Assembly (NCBI RefSeq): GCF_024813435.1
Contig: NZ_JANAEZ010000003.1
Location: 1-64,000 of the forward strand
Source: Cognataquiflexum gelatinilyticum
GTDB taxonomy: Bacteria; Bacteroidota; Bacteroidia; Cytophagales; Cyclobacteriaceae
Reading direction: 5' to 3'
Length of the DNA stretch: 64,000 nt
Position 1 is the stretch's first letter. The number at the start of each line of letters is the position of its first letter. A program made the translations under genes and the position numbers. The notes beneath the pieces are model-generated. The model made no database searches. It was not told the origin of the DNA and worked only from the letters and a program-made list of their open reading frames with translations. Positions 61,485 through 64,000 of this stretch are shown here, piece after piece.

Positions 61485-62572
61485 TTTCCCATGATTGCAG
61501 GAATGACTTCCCCTGCTTTTGTGACCGGATATTCAAATCCCAACAATTCCACCATCGTCCTTGCCACCTGCATGGCATAGATTTGCCCGTCTTGCCTGAC
61601 TTCACCTAGTGCAGGTGTGTCAGGCCCTATTGCAGCAATCCAGATTTCATCTGAATTTGGTGTATTTACTGAGTGGCTCTTCCAGTTCTCTTTGGGATAA
61701 ACTCCCCGGCCATGGTCTGTCATGATGATCAAAGTGGTCTTACCTTTGTATTGTGTGTCATTTTGTACAAAACCCCAGATCTCACGGATGTAGGCATCGG
61801 TCTGTCTTGCAGAAAGGAGATATTGGTCATACCGGTCATCGTGGCTGTAATCGTCAGTTTCCCCATATCCTATATAAAGGACTTTTGGCTTCCTTGTTTT
61901 CAACTCCTCCATCGCATAATGGTGGGTAAAAAAATCCAACCTCACACCGCCCCAAGGACCACGAATCTCATCTTGTGCACGGTTTAGGAAAGTCTCGATT
62001 TCAGTCAGATTTTCACCTTGGGCTTTTTCAAATCCTGCATTTAGTTTCAATCCGTTCCTGTCTCTGTTGAGGATAGCAGGGAACACATCCCAAGATGCAA
62101 AAGCTGCAATCCTATTTTCAAAACCTTGCTGCTTCTGGAGAAATTCCAAGAAATTAGGGTTTGGGTTATTTTCTTTGCTGTTACTATTGATGCGCTCATC
62201 GTCTGGATATCCTGCAAAAATCTCATTGTAGCAAGGTTTGGAAAATACCATCCTGTTTTTATCATTCACTTTGCTGCCAAGTTTTCTGTTGCCATGCAAC
62301 TGTCCTTCCTTTGCAATGACCTCCCAAAAAAAAGGCATCAAAGTTTCCCTTCTGACTTTTGGGTCGAGGTGCCAAAAGGTTTCAGTGAGTTTTTCGGGAT
62401 CCTGTGCGTATTGTGTATCCACTACCAAAAGAGAGTCTGCACCTGAAAATACCTCCTGCCATCTCAAACCATCCAAAGTGATGAAAATCAGGTTTTCAGT
62501 TTTGAGATTTTGAGCTGAACTTTCCCGAATCAATCCCAAGAATACCAATCCGATCAAAAGTAAATTTTTCAT
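61481..62572 (-). CDS. Alkaline phosphatase superfamily protein (phosphodiesterase/phosphoglyceromutase-like)
   Basis: 363 aa from an ATG with a signal peptide (1-20, SSAQ). Alkaline phosphatase fold features: LIFITLDGLRWQEVFSGAD at the N-terminus, YIGYGETDDYSHDDRYDQYL (metal-binding Asp/His) and LIIMTDHGRG. Periplasmic or secreted hydrolase of phosphate mono- or diesters; exact substrate not shown. It overlaps the phospholipase C gene upstream and the metallophosphoesterase downstream by four bases each (ATGA type). This suggests joint use of phospholipid-derived head groups such as phosphocholine. Confidence 0.85.
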   Translation of the reverse strand: MKNLLLIGLVFLGLIRESSAQNLKTENLIFITLDGLRWQEVFSGADSLLVVDTQYAQDPEKLTETFWHLDPKVRRETLMPFFWEVIAKEGQLHGNRKLGSKVNDKNRMVFSKPCYNEIFAGYPDDERINSNSKENNPNPNFLEFLQKQQGFENRIAAFASWDVFPAILNRDRNGLKLNAGFEKAQGENLTEIETFLNRAQDEIRGPWGGVRLDFFTHHYAMEELKTRKPKVLYIGYGETDDYSHDDRYDQYLLSARQTDAYIREIWGFVQNDTQYKGKTTLIIMTDHGRGVYPKENWKSHSVNTPNSDEIWIAAIGPDTPALGEVRQDGQIYAMQVARTMVELLGFEYPVTKAGEVIPAIMGK

Positions 62573-64000
62573 ACGTTAAATGTGTCTTGGTTTTGGATAA
62601 GGTTTCCCATCTGCGGATCTGTTTTTGAAGGCAAGCCGGTTTCTATTCTTCCTGCAAGTCTTCTTTCAAAGGATTCGTTGTCTTGGATTTTTAATGCATA
62701 ATCGTACCAACCAAAACTTTTCTCGGTGTCCAATGTGATCGTTTTCTCTGAGTTTGGATTAAGGGATATTTCAGTCCTTACTTTGCCGTAGGCTTGGTCT
62801 TCCAGGATTAGGTCAAGATTTTTGACTTTATCGTGGTTATGGATTCTGAGAATAAGCTTGGGATTTTTCGGTTCTTTGAGGTCGTATGTTGCATTGACCT
62901 CGACCAAAGTCTCATTTCTCATTCCTTTGAAGCTTCTGAAAAATCCATTTGGGCCATAGGCATCCAAGTGGTAATGTCCATTTTCAAAATTGACCAATGG
63001 CCATTGGTAATCCAGGTCTGTCCCCGGCTCTAAGGCAAAAGACCAGACTTTCATAGGAAGCCATTTGCTGTTTTCCAAATATTTGGCAGGAGCATAGACC
63101 TGGAAGGGTACGCCTGCTGTCTTTTTCCCAAATACATTATCAGAATTTTGAAAAACTATCCTGAATGATTGTTGAAAGAAATCCATTCCCCCATCAAGGT
63201 ATAATTCATAAGTGAGCGCATTGGAATTTCTTGTTCCGGCTTCCTGCTTAGGTAGGACTTTGGATTTCCGTCCCGCTTTTTTGACCGTTTGGATTTCGGT
63301 TGAGGTAAGGGGCCCGAAGTTGTCAGGCAGGTTTTTGAAACTTGCTTGGTGGATCATTTTCATAAATTCTTGCTGTACTACGGGTTTTGGAAATTCAATT
63401 TTCTCGCCATTATAGGGTCTGAAAGCAGAAGTGAGGTCACCACAAACGGTCCTTCTCCAGCTACTGATATTGTCTTCTATGATGTCTTTTCCTGTTTTGT
63501 GTTTCAGAAATTTCTCCAAAAACATCAGCGAAGAGGTTAGATCACAGACTTCTGAGTTGACCCAGCCACCACGTGTCCAAGGGGAGGCGATAATCAGCGG
63601 AACCCTATATCCCAAGCCAATCGGACTTTGTCGGGCATTCTTAGATTTCATCCCAGGTTTGGAGAGTTCTTCCTCCATGGTGACAAATTCGTCCTTGGTT
63701 TCGATGCCTCCTGTTACTTTTCCGGAATTTAGATCTGTGGGATGCGGGGCTACAAAAGGAGGGATATGGTCAAAATATCCGTCGTTCTCATCATAATTGA
63801 GTATAAAAATGGTCTTCTTCCAGACTTCAGGATTTTCGGTCAGGATGTTCATTGCCTCGGAGACATACCATGCGCCATACCAGGGGGCCGATGGATGGTC
63901 AGAGAATTTTTGCGGGGCAACCAGCCAAGATACCGTTGGGAGTTTTCCTTCTTTGACATCTTTGCGAAATTCATGGAGGATGTCGCCTTTTGGGATTTTT
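62569..64000 (-). CDS. Phosphocholine-type phospholipase C (partial, 5' end cut)
   Basis: The frame runs through the right window edge; 476 C-terminal residues are visible. They include the phosphoesterase-family core (LPTVSWLVAPQKFSDHPSAPWYGAWY, ILNYDENDGYFDHIPPF, YRVPLIIASPWTRGGWVNSEV) and the two C-terminal DUF756-like domains (LYLDGGMDFFQQSFRIVFQN, then GHYHLDAYGPNGFFR and WYDYALKI) typical of PlcH/PlcN-type enzymes (TIGR03396-like). These cleave phosphatidylcholine or sphingomyelin to a diacyl lipid and phosphocholine outside the cell. An internal ATG at 63852 is not the true start. Head of a coupled three-gene phosphorus-scavenging operon. Confidence 0.92.
   Translation of the reverse strand, partial: KIPKGDILHEFRKDVKEGKLPTVSWLVAPQKFSDHPSAPWYGAWYVSEAMNILTENPEVWKKTIFILNYDENDGYFDHIPPFVAPHPTDLNSGKVTGGIETKDEFVTMEEELSKPGMKSKNARQSPIGLGYRVPLIIASPWTRGGWVNSEVCDLTSSLMFLEKFLKHKTGKDIIEDNISSWRRTVCGDLTSAFRPYNGEKIEFPKPVVQQEFMKMIHQASFKNLPDNFGPLTSTEIQTVKKAGRKSKVLPKQEAGTRNSNALTYELYLDGGMDFFQQSFRIVFQNSDNVFGKKTAGVPFQVYAPAKYLENSKWLPMKVWSFALEPGTDLDYQWPLVNFENGHYHLDAYGPNGFFRSFKGMRNETLVEVNATYDLKEPKNPKLILRIHNHDKVKNLDLILEDQAYGKVRTEISLNPNSEKTITLDTEKSFGWYDYALKIQDNESFERRLAGRIETGLPSKTDPQMGNLIQNQDTFNV

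Noticed and set aside
62569..63852. Phospholipase C starting at the ATG 63852
   Set aside because: The frame stays open and family-like (SWLVAPQKFSDHPSAPW) through the right edge, so the gene is cut by the window, not short.

Overview
The window looks like a chromosomal segment of a Bacteroidota bacterium, most likely a member of the Cytophagales close to Cyclobacteriaceae (Algoriphagus/Aquiflexum-like). The signs are type IX secretion (T9SS) C-terminal sorting domains on giant secreted proteins, A-rich start regions without Shine-Dalgarno sequences, promoters of the TTTG-N19/20-TAnnTTTG type, a DUF5690 transporter, a LysRS with a C-terminal extension and AroQ-fused DAHP synthase. No tRNA, rRNA, CRISPR array or intact insertion sequence was seen.

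Left part (about 1-40,000): an AT-rich accessory region. It holds very large secreted, modular proteins: a sorbosone-dehydrogenase-like/malectin/Kelch/Big_2/LamG mosaic cut by the left edge, a CBM/Big_2 protein, two T9SS-targeted pectate lyases with FN3 arrays (2446 and 1626 aa), a stand-alone pectate lyase, and a polysaccharide-lyase lipoprotein. Between them sit extracellular-polysaccharide (EPS) genes: an exostosin-like glycosyltransferase, a GT2 glycosyltransferase, a pyruvyl transferase, a WcaJ-type initiating phosphoglycosyltransferase and a GT-C membrane protein. Lyases and EPS genes therefore share one locus. Next comes a duplicated pair of Big_2 lipoproteins of unknown function with a stand-alone LytTR regulator between them.

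Middle (about 39,900-53,200): higher-GC core metabolism. Arginine deiminase, LysRS and proline dehydrogenase lie on the minus strand. On the plus strand is an aromatic amino acid operon: DAHP synthase-chorismate mutase, aroB, aroA, a DUF486 membrane protein, prephenate dehydratase, an aminotransferase and prephenate dehydrogenase. In front of it is a previously unlisted small ORF (45361-45456) encoding a 31-aa peptide with nine Phe/Tyr residues among eleven. It is followed by a strong intrinsic terminator and a possible antiterminator pairing, the architecture of a Phe/Tyr transcription attenuator. This is the most interesting regulatory find in the window.

Right part (about 53,300-64,000): a phosphorus-scavenging island. 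It has a purple-acid-phosphatase-like enzyme; a phosphonate catabolism cluster (XRE-cupin regulator, TIGR03364-like FAD oxidoreductase, DUF5690 transporter, PhnX-like hydrolase that keeps the Schiff-base Lys, PhnZ-like HD oxygenase that keeps the Tyr/Glu/His signature); and a translationally coupled three-gene operon of phosphocholine-type phospholipase C, alkaline-phosphatase-family protein and metallophosphoesterase lipoprotein, cut by the right edge.
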